Shown here in pieces: positions 49,606-62,019 of a DNA stretch of 64,000 nucleotides. The number at the start of each line of letters is the position of its first letter. Within the stretch, counting starts at the first letter, position 1. Under the pieces are notes generated by a model. The model was not told where the DNA came from and did no database searches. It saw only the letters and a program-made list of their open reading frames with translations. Made by a program: the position numbers and the translations under genes. Source of the stretch: Polydactylus sextarius (Eukaryota; Chordata; Actinopteri; Polynemidae); NCBI GenBank assembly GCA_016801845.1, contig CM028913.1, positions 2,020,501 to 2,084,500 of the forward strand, in the 5' to 3' direction.

Positions 49606-49692
49606 CTGCCCAGTGTCTCATTGCTTTGAAATAGATCACAGCGGTTCAACCCCAAAACACACACTGATCCACAGCAGAGGCAGAACCCACAC

Positions 49693-49712
49693 CACACACA
49701 CACACACACACA
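49693..49712. repeat. (CA)n microsatellite
   Basis: About nine to ten CA units, preceded by GAACCCACAC and followed by TGCATCACC. Confidence 0.9.
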
Positions 49713-52379
49713 TGCATCACCATCAGTCTTTTTGACTGGAGGGCCTGTGTTTTTTCTGAGGTCATGGAAGATCAATGTTGACTCCATGGCGTAATCATCT
49801 GAGGAATAAGATTAGCATATCTTAACGCCGATTGAGTTGTCTTGCTGACTGCAGTGGGGAGGGATGATTAAGGATTGATTGTCCCAGCAGGAGCAGTTGT
49901 GAAATTCAGGAGTCAAGGATGGAGAATGGCAGAAAAACAGAGCAGAAAGACAAGAGAGGAGAAATAGTTAGACTTAGTTGTGGCAGATGAAGTATCTTCG
50001 CCTATAATTAATCGTAGCTTGTAATTCCTGATTACTTTATTAAAACAATAATAAATAATTATGGTTCAGTTTGATTTGGGTTTTATAGTTTGGGCCGTCA
50101 TTATAAATTGCACTCACCACTTTATTTGCTGATGATCACAAAACAAAGTCAGACAGAGAAAAGAGCATGAGCACGACCATTTGTGTAATAATTTTATTGT
50201 TCACCTTCATTCTCTCTCACTGCTTTCATCTCTTTTGAAAACGTTTGTCTAACCCAGGGCTTTGTTTACAACCTGCACGCTCATGTTCCACGGCTCAGCA
50301 CATTCTTCTTTTGTCCCAGTGTAAATGTGAACATTAGTCATTTAAGCAAATACCTAACAACAAACTTAGTGTTCCGAGGGGTACGACAAATGAATTAATT
50401 TTGGAAGATTTGGATGTGTTTAATCAGTGCTGAATGAAATTAGACAGGGATATTCAGAAGTGGAAAGTGCTCTTTGACTACAAGAAATGACGTAAAGGGA
50501 AATAAATAACAGAAAGCAAACATTACATGACATCAACAAGTATCTCTTTTCTTTTTGTCTGTTTAGATAAGATACAAAATAAAACTACAACTTGCCTTTA
50601 TTGTTAATTGACAATGTGGCAAAAATAATCTGAAGCAATAATCTGTTAGATTAGAAAAATAAACACTGTTATTTTGCACTTTGTGAATTCCAATTTGGGG
50701 TCAGGAATAAGTAGATAGAAATTAAAATAGAAATGCAAAAATACACATTTGTTGAATTTATCATTTGTTATTAAGTTGGTGTTTGTTCATAAATATTTGT
50801 GAAAGAATTCCAGCTCTTGACTTTAACACTCTCAGGAGATGACAGAAAACTCATCAGTGTCGCCAGTAAGACAAAATAAGAGAATGAGAGAATATAAAGA
50901 GCCCATTATTGTGTGTTTGAGTAGTTGTGAATATCATAACAAAGTCCTCTACACCACCTCTGAGCGTGTTTTGTGGCTCTCCAGTGGGGTAAAGGTTACA
51001 CTACATTTATTTATCGTGGCCATTACCTGTGTGTTCACAGCCGCTCCCTCCAGATGTCGTTACATTTGGCTCAGATCGTCAGAGTGTGACTGACAGATGC
51101 CAGGCATGATTAGATCCACTGGATTAAGGTGGATGCTTGCTGCCTGAGATACACCTCTGCGGCTCTCAGATGTCAGCCATGAAATGAGACGGACACTCTA
51201 AATGAGGGAACAGCTCAAGCTAATATCCCATTACAAATGCTGTTTACTCTGGGTGTCTGGGTTTTAGTCCGCCTGCCCATGACTATGTCTGGCCAAACTC
51301 TTTTGGAAGGAAATAGCACAGGCACAACTTTTCCCTTGAAACCTAAAAATACACTCCCCATGCTAGAGGCAGAATGCTCCATATCTCACACAGCCAGTTC
51401 CCTGTCAGTCATGTCTGAAATCTTGCCCCTGATGCAGAGTGAGAGGTAGTCATAGAGTGGCGCCTCCTGTTGCTGGGGAGTGGCACAGTGCCACCGTGAG
51501 TCCCCTTAGAGCCAAAAACCAGCAGATAACATTAATTAGTGAGTCCTTTGTCCTTGTGTTTTTGGATGGTTTCCTCTCCTTTATGGATGAAAGTGAAAAC
51601 TCTCCAAGTGAGTTCATCATTAAGAGAATATCACACTTTTGGATGTCAACATGATGGCAAAGTCTTGCACAGAGTGCACAGTGATTACTCTCCTGAAAAA
51701 TGTTTTGCAGCCTATTGCTTTCACTGACACCACTGTGACAGCAGCGTCTCTGCACTGCACCTGAACACTAAGGCTTCCCCTTAAAGCTACATGATCAAAC
51801 ATTCATAGTATAATAGTGTGTGATTGTAAAATAATTATAGTTTAGCGTCAAAAAAACATCATTCCATTCCCATTATGAAATCATGTGTCCCTGCTGGAAG
51901 TTGACAATCAAAACAGTATATTTACTGCTCAAACAATGTTCCAATCAACTCTGAGCACTAACTCTGTGAAAGCTGCAGTGTAACTGCTGGTATTTTCTGT
52001 GTTGCCCCTTTGGTCACACCAGCATGTTCTAGATTCAAGAGTGAGCAGTTTTATTTGTAACAAGCTCATATGTATGTCTGGTGAAATGCTGGTAATATAG
52101 ATACTCACCTGAAAAATTGATCTGAACACACCATAACCAAGTTGACTGTAGTATCAAAAGCTATTTTCAAACATGTCTCTAATAATAAGAAGAAGAATCA
52201 AATCTAATAATAAAACTTAATTGGAAGGTTGGTGGGTCAATTCACTGCTCCTCCATTTTGCATGTAGAAGACAGTGAGATGTATACTTAATGTAAAATAG
52301 TTTTGAGTGGTCACAAGTGATTTTCAAATATAGTTCATCTACCTTACCCTGAAATCAACCCTGACGTAGCTGTAATTAC
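49713..52379. other. no gene seen
   Basis: The 51050-51500 part is better balanced in composition, with an open 70-codon plus-strand frame at 51237-51449, but it shows no domain and no splice framing. The remainder is AT-rich. Confidence 0.5.
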
Positions 52380-52399
52380 AAAAAAAAAAAAAAAAAAAA
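52380..52399. repeat. A20 tract
   Basis: Twenty consecutive A residues. No coding or SINE body is recognisable directly upstream, so I cannot assign it to a retro-copy. Confidence 0.9.
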
Positions 52400-52659
52400 C
52401 AACAAGTAGTGTTTAGTGTAGTACAAAACAAATAAAATACTGTCTCATAACATCCTTCAGGGGCATCAATGAGTAGTTTTAAGATTAGACTAGAGGGTAA
52501 TGGCCCTCTAATCAAGAGAGCATTGGTGTCTATGATGATATCTGCAAATATATGATTTAAGTATGTTTAGGTATAAAGTCTGATTATTGATAATATATTT
52601 GTATTTTTAATCCAGAAAGATGAAATACAGAACACTGATGGTTTCTGAGGTTTCAAAGT

Positions 52660-52720
52660 CATGTTGGATTTTAAGTCACGTTGTTTTTTAAGTCACGTTG
52701 GTTTTTAAGGCACATTGGTG
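52660..52720 (+). repeat. 17-bp minisatellite
   Basis: The unit CACGTTGGTTTTTAAGT is repeated about 3.6 times with a few substitutions (starts at 52660, 52677, 52694 and 52711). The units contain CACGTTG, one base from an E-box. Confidence 0.9.
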
Positions 52721-55207
52721 GCCCTGGAGATGTGGATCTGACATGTCCCTGGTAGAAAGAGCATGTTGTCGATCAGAGTCCGGCCTGTGTGTCTGCTGTT
52801 TGTTGTCTCTGCTCCTGTTATTCTCTGTGCACTGGTGTGATAAGGGCTGTTGGGAGCTGATCTACACCTCGCCTCTGTGTTCGGGCTGTTTGTTTTTGAT
52901 TGTGAGTCAGCCCCAGTGCAAGGACAAGACAAATGCTTAGCTCTGACCTCTGTGACCTCTCAGATCACTGCCTCTTGCCTACTTCCCCTCTCTGAGTCTT
53001 TTTTGCTTACACCATAAATACCTCTTCTGACCTGGTTACTTTCTGCCTTGTGTTGTGTCTCGCTTATTGATGAAATAATGTGTGCAGTAATACCTTTTTT
53101 CCTTATTGTCCCAAACTATGGTTCAGTATATTCAAGTTTTATGTGTTGGTTGGTAAAGGTTTTTTTTGTTTGTTTGTTTGTTTTAGTAAACACAAATGTC
53201 AAATAATGCATAATTTATGAAGTTTTCCAACTCTTTTAGTTGGACATTTTAAATGGCGTCTGGCTTGTTGATACCTTGCTTATGCTACTAAAATCAAAGC
53301 TACTTCTCTGGGATTCTAAAAAAATTCTGTCGCTAAAAGATGCTCAGCATGTTCTTGGTCACCTCGTGGTTCTACCTGTTAAATGTGCCCAGAAAACCTT
53401 AATCCAAACATATTTCAACAGCTGCTACACTTGCAATAGGCTACCGGCAATAACCAACTTGTATCTTTTCTTTTTAAATATAACAGCAAATCTGCATTTA
53501 ATTCGCATTTACTATGTTTAACTACTAACTCATTTCTTATTGATCAGCCTAACAATCTTAGCCATTGTAGGCAGCACAAGTAATGCTCCACGGGACTAAC
53601 AATGAACATTTTAAGTGCATTTTTCATTGTGAACAGGAGGACATCAAACAAGAATAAACACAACCAGTCATACTTTATTACACACATTTTTCTTTTATAC
53701 CAAAGCCTGGCACCTACAGTACCCACTATCCAATTTAACCACCTTTTGTTAAGCTAAGCCACTGACCAGTGTCCAGTGATCGGTCAAACCGATCTGTTAA
53801 AAATCTTTTTCCATTTTTGAACTTTTAGTCCTCATCTCTAACTGACAGTTGACATCAGCTGACACAACCACCATTTCACAACCACTTATTTTGGAAATTT
53901 TAAGGATTTAAAGAGGTGTAGAAAGTTCCTCTTTGGCTCCTTTAATGTTTCCTTGTATTTTCTGACTGAAAAAATGCTTTTTGTTGTTCTGTGTAGGTCT
54001 AAATAAATCCCATTCGGTGACCTAAACCAACAATTTGTTAATCTGTCTTCGTGGTTTCCATTACTTCCTACTGTATGAATACATAGTTTTAATTATTGTT
54101 GATCTTTGTCTTTCTGAATATTGTTGATAATGAGAACAACGTATTTTGAACCATATCTTGACTAAATTAGCTTAGTGAATGTCCACGGGCAATAGTCCAC
54201 CATTTTTAAAGAAAAAAGAAATATATTTTCCCCTTAGAGCATTATATATAACACTTTGAACTAAAGTAGAAGAGGTAAAGTATAATCAGCACGTATGTGT
54301 TCACCAGGTAGCTGCAATTTGTTCTTTTCTCTTTCCTGAGTATCAAAGACAGACTATCAAAGTGCACTGCATTGCTCTGCTATAAAACACTAGTTACCAG
54401 TTTTTATGTTGTGACTAATAAATGTGTTTTCAGAAGAACAGCTGCATGGTTGTCCATTCTAATAAGAAAAAAAAAAAAACACAAATCCATACACTAAAGC
54501 ATTTAAACACCACCACATCTCACTCTTCTCTGCTCAGTATTATTCCTTAACCCAGGTCTTACACTGTTCGCCAATCATTTGAGCTGTGGAACAGTCAATA
54601 ATGGGTGAATCTGACACTGAAATGAGAGGGTGGGAAAGGCTGACAGCATTGCAATGTCGCTCTATTTTAGCCTTTAGATCAGCCAGCATGTAACACAAAG
54701 TGACAGGCAAAGCAAACTCCAAAAATCAAAGCCTCCTTTAGCTTCCACATTCTGCGAATAGAACTATTTGAGTGGCTTAGAAAAACTTCAAAGCCAGGGA
54801 GAAGGGACTTTTTTAATTTCAGATAAGGCCCCGGAGCTGAATGTGAACTGCTAGAATAGTAGAAGTTCACATCTTAATCGACGTGACCAGCTGAATTGAG
54901 GAGTGAAGAACTCATCTTCCGAGTCCTGTTTTTTTAATTTCTCCCTCCTGTTTTTTTTTTTTCTTTCTTTTTTCAAATTTCTATAATTGAAAGACATTTC
55001 CAACCTCAGTGCATGGAGAGCCTGAAAGAGCAAGTAAGTATTTATTTAAAAAAGAGCTTTGGTCAGTGCTAAATACATTTACTTAGTTAAGCTGCTGATT
55101 CAGTGTGTTGTCATTATGAAGCCTAGATAATCTATACTAAATCAGACTGTCTGCAGGAGCAGTCAAGTCAGGATCTGTCAGTGTATCAGGCTATTGACTC
55201 TATGTAC
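52721..55207. other. no gene seen
   Basis: 52720-53060 is relatively GC-rich and open on both strands for about 75-80 codons, without a domain; the block ending in CCATAAATACCTCTTCTGACCTG may be an old repeat. A (GTTT)n run is at about 53161-53185, an A13 run near 54467-54479 and T-rich runs at 54930-54975. Confidence 0.5.
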
Positions 55208-55229
55208 GTGTGTGTGTGTGTGTGTGTGC
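55208..55229. repeat. (GT)11 microsatellite
   Basis: Eleven GT units after TATGTAC. Confidence 0.95.
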
Positions 55230-55832
55230 TGACAGTCACACTATGGAACGAAGGCCACAGTCATACAAACATGCACTGTCACACTGTGACATTTAAATGA
55301 GCATGTGAAGCAGTGAAAGAGGAGTGACACATCAGGCGAGCATTCACTGCTCGATTTTCCAAGTTACTGTTGATATCAGGCTTTCATATTAATATTCAAA
55401 TGAACAAAGAAACAATGAACAAAGAATGGAACACATGTCACTGTCATGGTGTTCTTTTTTTCAATAATGGAGCTTGTTTCCATCTTTTCTGATTCTGTAT
55501 CTTTTAACAGTAGTGCTAGTACATATATACAGTTGAGGCTTTTAGAGATCACAATATTTACCTGCATTCTAGGACCAGGACATCACCTGAACAATGGTTG
55601 AAAATTTATCTCACAGAGATAAAGGTAAATGTAAGGTGTGTTCTGTGGATCAGTCACAATGGTCAGTGAGGGGATTAGAACCATTGTCTCTTCCATAAGA
55701 TGGTATCTGTTCTGTCATTTTTGAAGGACAAGTGGTGAGGGACCTTCAGTCTGCAGTATCCTGTTGATGCTTATGTCCTGGAGGTATATGAGTGAATTCA
55801 AAGGTACTGAAATTTACATTGTACTACTGCTG

Positions 55833-55870
55833 CTCTCTCTCTCTCTCTCTTTCTCACACACACACACACA
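55833..55870. repeat. compound (CT)n(CA)n microsatellite
   Basis: About ten CT units, an interrupting TTCT, then about eight CA units. Confidence 0.95.
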
Positions 55871-57014
55871 TTCCACAGGCACAAGGGGTCAAAGAATACA
55901 GCCTTCTCTATAGAATGATAAGATGTAGATGTTTGTTTCTGAGATGGACAACATTCCCTGTGCCTTTATACATGTAAAGGGATAACCCCACACTTCTGAG
56001 AAAACCAGAAAACCTGTGGACTTTGAACGGATGTCAGCGTAAAGAAAACCTTGTTCAGGATGAACAATATGAGATACAAATGTAGTCAGAGAGAGAGAGT
56101 CACAGTCTCTACTGTTTTCTGTGTTGCTATTCACCAAAAAAGTTGATAGCAGATTACAGTAGTGTTGGAAGGATGGTTTTGTTGTTTCATGTTTTTTGTT
56201 TGTTTGTTTTTTCTCATCAAAACAGAAAAGTTCATCCAAAACATAAATGTGTTATCTTTGTGTGATGATTTTCTAAAGTTTTATTTTAAGTTTGATTTCT
56301 TAAAATATTGATATCATCTTTGTCCATTTGAAAAGTAGCTGTACTGAATACTGATGTAAAACAAATGTAGTAAAACTTTCATTTTCATAGGACCAGATCC
56401 AAGACCTGTTGTATTAGTCTGGTAAAATCACATGCAAAGTCAAATTGTCAGTGTTTTAGTGTTAATTCTTGTACTTTAATTTCTACACTGTAACAGTTCA
56501 TTTGCTGTCACTGTCATACTAAACATAACATTAAAGATAATAACAGTGTTTCTAATTTAAAATAAAAAACCTTCAAGTTTCAAAACTTCAAATTTATAAA
56601 ATATGTGAGTGATAAATTTAAAAGAAGGTGTCTTAGACTGTGATCTTGTGCTTCACAACTTTGAGACTAACTTGAAATTATTTTCCATATTCCTCTTTTA
56701 TTAATAAGTTAAACCTTTTTTATTCATCTTAATAAGACACTGTAATGTTAACTAGCTGAACAGGATCACTGTTAACTGTCAGTAAATGTCAAATAAAAAG
56801 AATTTATTAGCTTTCACAAGGCCTTAATATTATTATTAGATGTCATTGAATATTCCACTAAAGTTAAATGGTCTATAAACTGTTGGCAAGTTACTAATAA
56901 TAAGTGTCTTATAAGCAATAATATATGCATTGATTTTGTTTTTATTCATACAAACAAACAACAAATTAAATAACTAACAAATATACTTGTGTTTATAAGC
57001 ATCTTTTGAGGTTT
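55871..57014. other. no gene seen
   Basis: AT-rich, with a (GTTT)n run near 56196-56213. The 116-codon minus-strand frame at 56239-55889 has no recognisable domain. Confidence 0.55.
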
Positions 57015-57950
57015 TAGAATAGAATAGAATATTTTAGTAGTCCCACAAGGGGAAATGTATCCGTTAGACAACATAAACAAATCATGAAAAATAGATTAAT
57101 AGAAATAAAAAAGTTAACAGAAAATAAATGAATAGTTTATATAAAAAAGAAAAGGTGCAAGTCTCCAGAGATGAGGAGGAAGACTTGTGGGTACAATGTT
57201 TTCGGCTGGGTCATAATAACTCACAATGACTTGCGAGAACTCCTCTGGATGTAGAACAGCCAAACGCTAACATCTCAATGTCCTGTGAGCAGCGCTGCTC
57301 AGTAACACTAGTTGGCTTCACACTGTCGGGCCAGGGCCGTTTGGGGGCCACCAATGTGCTAGTGTCCCAGGTCTATCTCCAAGACTGTTGTGTTCAGATT
57401 GTAGGGCCACAAGCCTTTCTGGATTTCCCTTCGGCCAGACATCATTTGGGAAAACGTCACCAACACCACCCATTTTCAAACAGGATGGGAGGTTCAATCA
57501 CGCAAAAACAAATGACTTGCAGCAAGTAGCCTTAACTTTGACTCTGCCTCTGGCCCCTCTCTGGCCCTGCGTGACCCACTGTTTTGGTCGGGCCAGAAAA
57601 CTGGTGCTAGTGGCCTCGAGATAGCCGTGATGTAACACCAGTTAGCACCAGCTTGAGATGGTGTGAAAGCAGTTAACCCTGGCAAGCCCCAGCTAGCTTG
57701 GCTTTGGCACAACAGTGAAGCTGGCTACTGATGTGCTCCGGGTTACTCCATCTCTCCTTAATAAATATCTCGATCTCCACGTCCTTCCTCTTGCTGGTCT
57801 CGTTAGCTTTGCTGTCCACTGACAGGTCTCAGTGAGACACATGATGCTGCTCTGTAGGCTGGTCAGCACCATTAGTTCCTCATCTTATGGGGAGAGATCG
57901 TACATTCTCCGCAGTTACAGATGGTTTGTACTATGTGGTCTGAAGGAACT
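57015..57950 (-). mobile_element. internally deleted APE-type LINE derivative, copy 2, interrupted
   Basis: Minus-strand relative of 23470-24180. Reading down from 57950 it shows the same endonuclease boxes: the stretch matching SIMCLTET near 57860-57830, KERWSNPEHIS near 57765-57733, DIEMLAF near 57280-57255, YIQRSS near 57245 and PQVFLLISGDL near 57190-57155. Right after SGDL it passes into the same AT-rich 3' region and ends with GTGGGACTACTAAAATATTC and an ATTCT repeat tail near 57015. The two copies share the junction from endonuclease to 3' UTR, so the deletion predates at least one insertion. A 417-bp MITE (57310-57726) splits this copy between the ERWSN and DIEML boxes. Confidence 0.75.
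57310..57726. mobile_element. GC-rich 417-bp MITE nested in LINE
   Basis: The left end is AGTTGGCTTCAC and the right end GTGAAGCTGGCT, an inverted pair with two mismatches over 12 bp. ACT lies on both sides (57307-57309 and 57727-57729). In the related LINE copy the uninterrupted site has that triplet once (AGT at 23834-23836 in the other orientation), so a 3-bp target duplication is supported directly. The interior is GC-rich with repeated GGGCCAG and GGCCAC motifs and has no transposase. A three-base duplication fits PIF/Harbinger or CACTA transposases, but ACT is not the usual TWA target, so the superfamily is open. A longer relative lies at 48217-48790. Confidence 0.8.
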
Positions 57951-59287
57951 GTAGGTCTGTTAATTTAAGGTCTGATGTGTTCCTGTCTGAGTGACTATAA
58001 TGTACCTTTAATTAAACCAGATTACACAGCAACTTAATGGTCTGTGCACACCCAAACCCAAAGTGAAAATTTCTAAGTTACAGCAGCCACACATTTTGCA
58101 GTCCACTAATGTTCCTCCTTAACAGCCAATGGAAGTCAGCAGCTGTGCTGCCTAACAACATCCGACAGCTGGAATCAAGTAGTAGATCCAATGCTGTTTG
58201 TGCTCACAGGTGTCTGGTATATAATCGATATCACTTGTACACCACTGGCTTTTACTGGCAAACTGTCTTAAAGGGAAGATGAGGTGGAAATGTGATTGTA
58301 TAAAAGTGTACAGTTAGTTTACATTTCATTTCATGTGGTTATGTGGGTGAATACCTTCAGTGATCACTGACTTCATTTGTCAGTTGGTCAGATTGGTTTA
58401 TCTCATCAGCTTCAGCTGTACTTTTAGATTTGCACTACACTATATTAGAGGAAAGTTTTCCTTCATTCTAGATTCATCAACAGAAATCAGGAAAAACTTG
58501 GTATTAAATGATCAGTCATCCCTCTTAAACAATAAAAACTGTGGTAAAATGATCCAGTTTTGTATACAAATTAATATTACTACTTAAAATCTGTTGTTGT
58601 TCTGGTGATATTTGTTAGCATGATGAGAGGACACAAAGACAAAGAGAGACAAAGAAGCAATGATGTGATCATATTGGTGAGAATGAGTTATAGATTTGAG
58701 GAGGTGCGGTAAAGGCAAAAATTCAGACAAACAAGTAATCAATTTTCTCTCTCAGACAAATTTCATTGGACTTCAGTGATTATGGGCCAAGAATTCTGCT
58801 AATTTCCTTTGTGAAAAAACAGCTCTCTGCTCCTTAAGCAAACTAATGGCATGGGCAGGCAGCCATACACAGGCATTAGGCTTACTCCTGTTAACAATGG
58901 GTAAATACTCCTGCACTGTTCAGCATGGACTGAAGGTGGAACTGAGTACTGTTTGCTCATGTCTGCATGGCTTAACCCCCAGTTGAACATTTTAATTAGA
59001 AAATGTTCATGAGCGATGGTCATGCCATGTTTAAACTGTAATCCTCACATTCTTTTCCATCTCCAAATATAGTTTTTTTTTTTTTTTTCGACATTTTAAT
59101 ACATTTGAAAAACCAATAAAAATGGCATAAGGTTTTTAGCCATTGAGTTACTTTACAAATAGCAGTTTCAGCAAAACATTACCTCATTACTAACAGGCAC
59201 ACCCCTGTCTCTTACTGACAGGCAAACAACATGTCTTTACATTGACAGTCTCAGCCACCTCAGAGTTGTACAGCTGTATAGTTTAGT
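57951..59287. other. no gene seen; candidate conserved block at 58780-59040
   Basis: The last 260 bp before the T-rich run at 59070-59088 are balanced in composition and free of repeat signatures, and contain the palindrome at 58985-59008. I see no coding frame. The rest is AT-rich with nothing recognised. Confidence 0.4.
58985..59008. promoter_or_regulatory. perfect palindrome around a TAATTA core
   Basis: GAACATTTT (58985-58993) and AAAATGTTC (59000-59008) are perfect inverted arms around AATTAG. The centre, TTAATTAG, is a homeodomain-type core, and the outer GAACA/TGTTC are steroid-receptor half sites but too far apart to form a normal element. A regulatory role is only inferred. Confidence 0.35.
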
Positions 59288-60306
59288 GAGACCATTAGAG
59301 GTGAGCAATACTGGGAATTTTGGTACTGATACCAATACTGATACTTTTTACTTGCAATGTCATGATCATTGAATAATTTTGTGTTTTTGCCTTTATTTGG
59401 TTGATCATGATTATGATTATGATTATGATAAAACACAGGAAAAAGATTTTAGGCAAATAAAAATGTTTTTATTTACAAAACAGACCTTCAACAGAGGGGT
59501 TGTAGGTCCTTCACATCATCTCAGCAGTGACCGTTGTAAATTATCTAGGTTAAATAACAAAATGATTAAGATAATTAAGTCTGTAACTGTAATCTGCAGG
59601 TAGCCTAAAAAGGAATACTACTTTTAATTCATCCATATTCATATTTCAGGTTTGAAGTATATATCTTTATGTAATTATATACTTTTGAGTTCCAGTAAAA
59701 TAATTAAGATTTTTTTCAACTGGCTGAATATATGATAACACTTTAATCAGTCGGCTAAAATTGCATCTCTGATCACCAATTACACTGTGAAAAACATGAC
59801 TTTATGCTGGAGATTGCCTGAATATTCCTGATTTGCTTTTGGCTGAAAAGTGTCTGCCAGCGACCTCTGCCTCTGTGTCGGGGGTCTGGTTTGGGTTTGA
59901 GGAAACCCACCCCCTTCCCTTCCTTACTCAACTTATTTTGCAGCTCGGAGTTCTCTCGAGGGTGAACTGCTTTTATATATTTATGTAAATTAGTGGTGTT
60001 ACCACAGTGGCGAATGACTTTCCACACATCACATGTGGCAGTGTCCTTATCAGCTGCAGTGAATAACAATCACACAACGCTTCTCTTTCTCTCCGCCATC
60101 ACAGGCTACTCTCAGTGACAGATTTGGAGAGAAGCTGCGCTTGCATGAACTCTCCATGGAGGAAATTCGAGTAATTTGCCGGGTTTAGTAGAGAAACTGC
60201 AACAAACGTATCGATCTCATCATGCTAGTATCGATCCGATGATGATACTCAACTTGGTATCAACACTATCAATATTTAGAGGGATACGCCCACCCCTAGA
60301 GACCAT
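59288..60306 (-). mobile_element. hAT transposon, 1,003 bp, with perfect 8-bp target duplication
   Basis: GAGACCAT occurs at 59288-59295 and at 60299-60306, directly against the element ends. The ends are TAGAGGTGAGC on the left and, on the other strand, TAGGGGTGGGC on the right: imperfect terminal inverted repeats with two mismatches in 11. Both sub-terminal regions carry GGTATTGATACC-like motifs (TGGTACTGATACC near 59320 and GGTATCAACACTATC near 60256). Eight-base duplications and such ends are diagnostic of the hAT superfamily. The minus strand carries only a transposase N-terminus, so this is an internally deleted, non-autonomous copy. Confidence 0.9.
59773..60099 (-). pseudogene. hAT transposase N-terminus with decayed BED zinc finger
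   Basis: The minus strand starts with MAERKRS at 60099, meets a stop, and continues in another frame as FTAADKDTATCDVWKVIRHC, then GNTTNLHKYIKAVHPRENSEL. This is the BED zinc finger that hAT transposases use to bind their element ends. Of the four zinc ligands (C-x2-C...H-x4-H), the first cysteine and last histidine remain; the second cysteine is tryptophan and the first histidine is tyrosine. About 50 further codons follow before the frame ends. The catalytic RNase-H-like core and the dimerisation domain are missing, so it is not functional as a transposase. Confidence 0.85.
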
Positions 60307-62019
60307 ATATTGTCCCATGATCACCCACCTGTCTGCTAAGGACAGTAGCTTCAACAGTTCTTAGCAGCTACTGCTACTATACGTACTGACTTTATACAAA
60401 TACTGCATAACTGGAATACAGCATAGGTGAGTCTAAACATTATAACGCATTGTAATACCTGCTACTTTCTTTTCATCTTTTGTACATCCCCGATAACAAT
60501 GTAAAATAGTGACATGCTGAAGAGCTGCTGAGCTTTATTAGAGATTTTGTAAATCATATCATATCGTGTTTACAAGATGAGCCTGAACCACTTATGACAA
60601 GTGCCTGTTCAATTTAGGCACCCTTAGGGCTAAAAACTGTTTAAAGATGCAGTGCAACTGGTGGTCACTAAACACTACATAAAAGATTCTCCCAATTTCT
60701 GTCTCAAAGTTCTGTTTCCATAAAGTTTAATGTTGCTGTTGTCCATTGCCTGAAATAGTTAGATACAAATATATATTATATATTTTGATGACTAAGGATC
60801 AGTTTTGCACATGTCACATGTAATGTATGATCAGAACGTAATAGCACTGTTGATGTCATTATTGAGAATCAGGCCTTGTTGCATAGAGAAAAGATGGCTA
60901 GAAACAGTTTCCACACGAACATAATGCAAAGTGTTAGTCTTTAGGTCAAATACTGACGACTTCTCCATTGTTTCAGATGAACTTACTTGCAAACACTGTA
61001 TACAAAAAGAGCTACACAAAATGTATGATCAGCTCAATATATTTTTTACCTGAAGGCTACAACTTTGTGATCAATTACATTAAATTATAATGTAATATGT
61101 TGTTACAATATGTTGTAATTTCAAAGGGAAGGGCCATGTACTTCACATGTACAGCAGTGACAATATGATGTTGAACTTAATATGATCTATGAGCTTGATT
61201 CTTTTGGTTCAGGTACATTTCACTCATCATGTGATGCATGGTGCTCCACATTTCAACAGCAGCAGATTAAATATAAAGGGTAGACTAGTTCCGTTGCAAC
61301 ATTAAAATTTCATGCAGCTGTGGTAAATCAAAACTGGTGATGAAGTGTTGAGTTTGTCAGAGCAATATGAAGCTTGTACTGTACAAATAAAATATAGTTC
61401 ATGCAGATTTTGAAATAGTATTAGCTCAAAATACAGACTTTTCTGTAGGGAATTGGCCGGGTTTACCTCCACGCTCTGTCTCGCCTCCAGCTGCTTAGCT
61501 TGTTTCATTATGTCAAAGTGTAGCAAAACAACCCTGTAGCAATCATAATCCTGTAGTCTGTGTCAGTCTTTGGAAAACTCCAAAGAAAATTCCATTCCTT
61601 TGCTTTCAAAGACTGGCTTTTTACACTTCAGAGATGGCTGACTTAGTAGCTTCAGGCATGCGCCAGGAACCCACACAGCATCCACGCTACAGAGGAGCAA
61701 TAATACCGTGGTGTGGACAGACAGCAAAAATATTTACTTTGGAGCTCCGACTAGAGACTTTGGGGGACGTTCTTTAACCTTGATGTAATTGCTTTGAGTG
61801 ATAGAGCTTCTTACATGTCTCTAAAGTGAATTGTGAATCAGTCTGTGTTCTGATGTGAGCAGAATCTGTCTTCCAAAGACTTTATAATCATCAGTAATAC
61901 ATGCTGCATGCTGCATTGTGGTCCTGTATCCAGAAGGGCTTAAGTGTTGTGGAATGAAAGCTGCCACATGACTACTCACTGTTATTGTCTGTGAAACAGT
62001 TATAAACCAGGTAAACATA
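60307..62019. other. no gene seen
   Basis: AT-rich sequence without recognised repeats or domains. Confidence 0.55.

Noticed and set aside
51466..51482. Second CTCF-like site (GGCGCCTCCTGTTG)
   Set aside because: At least three mismatches to the core, including within SYAG; too weak to list.
52698..52940. Small membrane or cysteine-rich protein
   Set aside because: Both strands are open over the same 75-80 codons and the region looks like an old GC-richer repeat; no splice sites or domain support.
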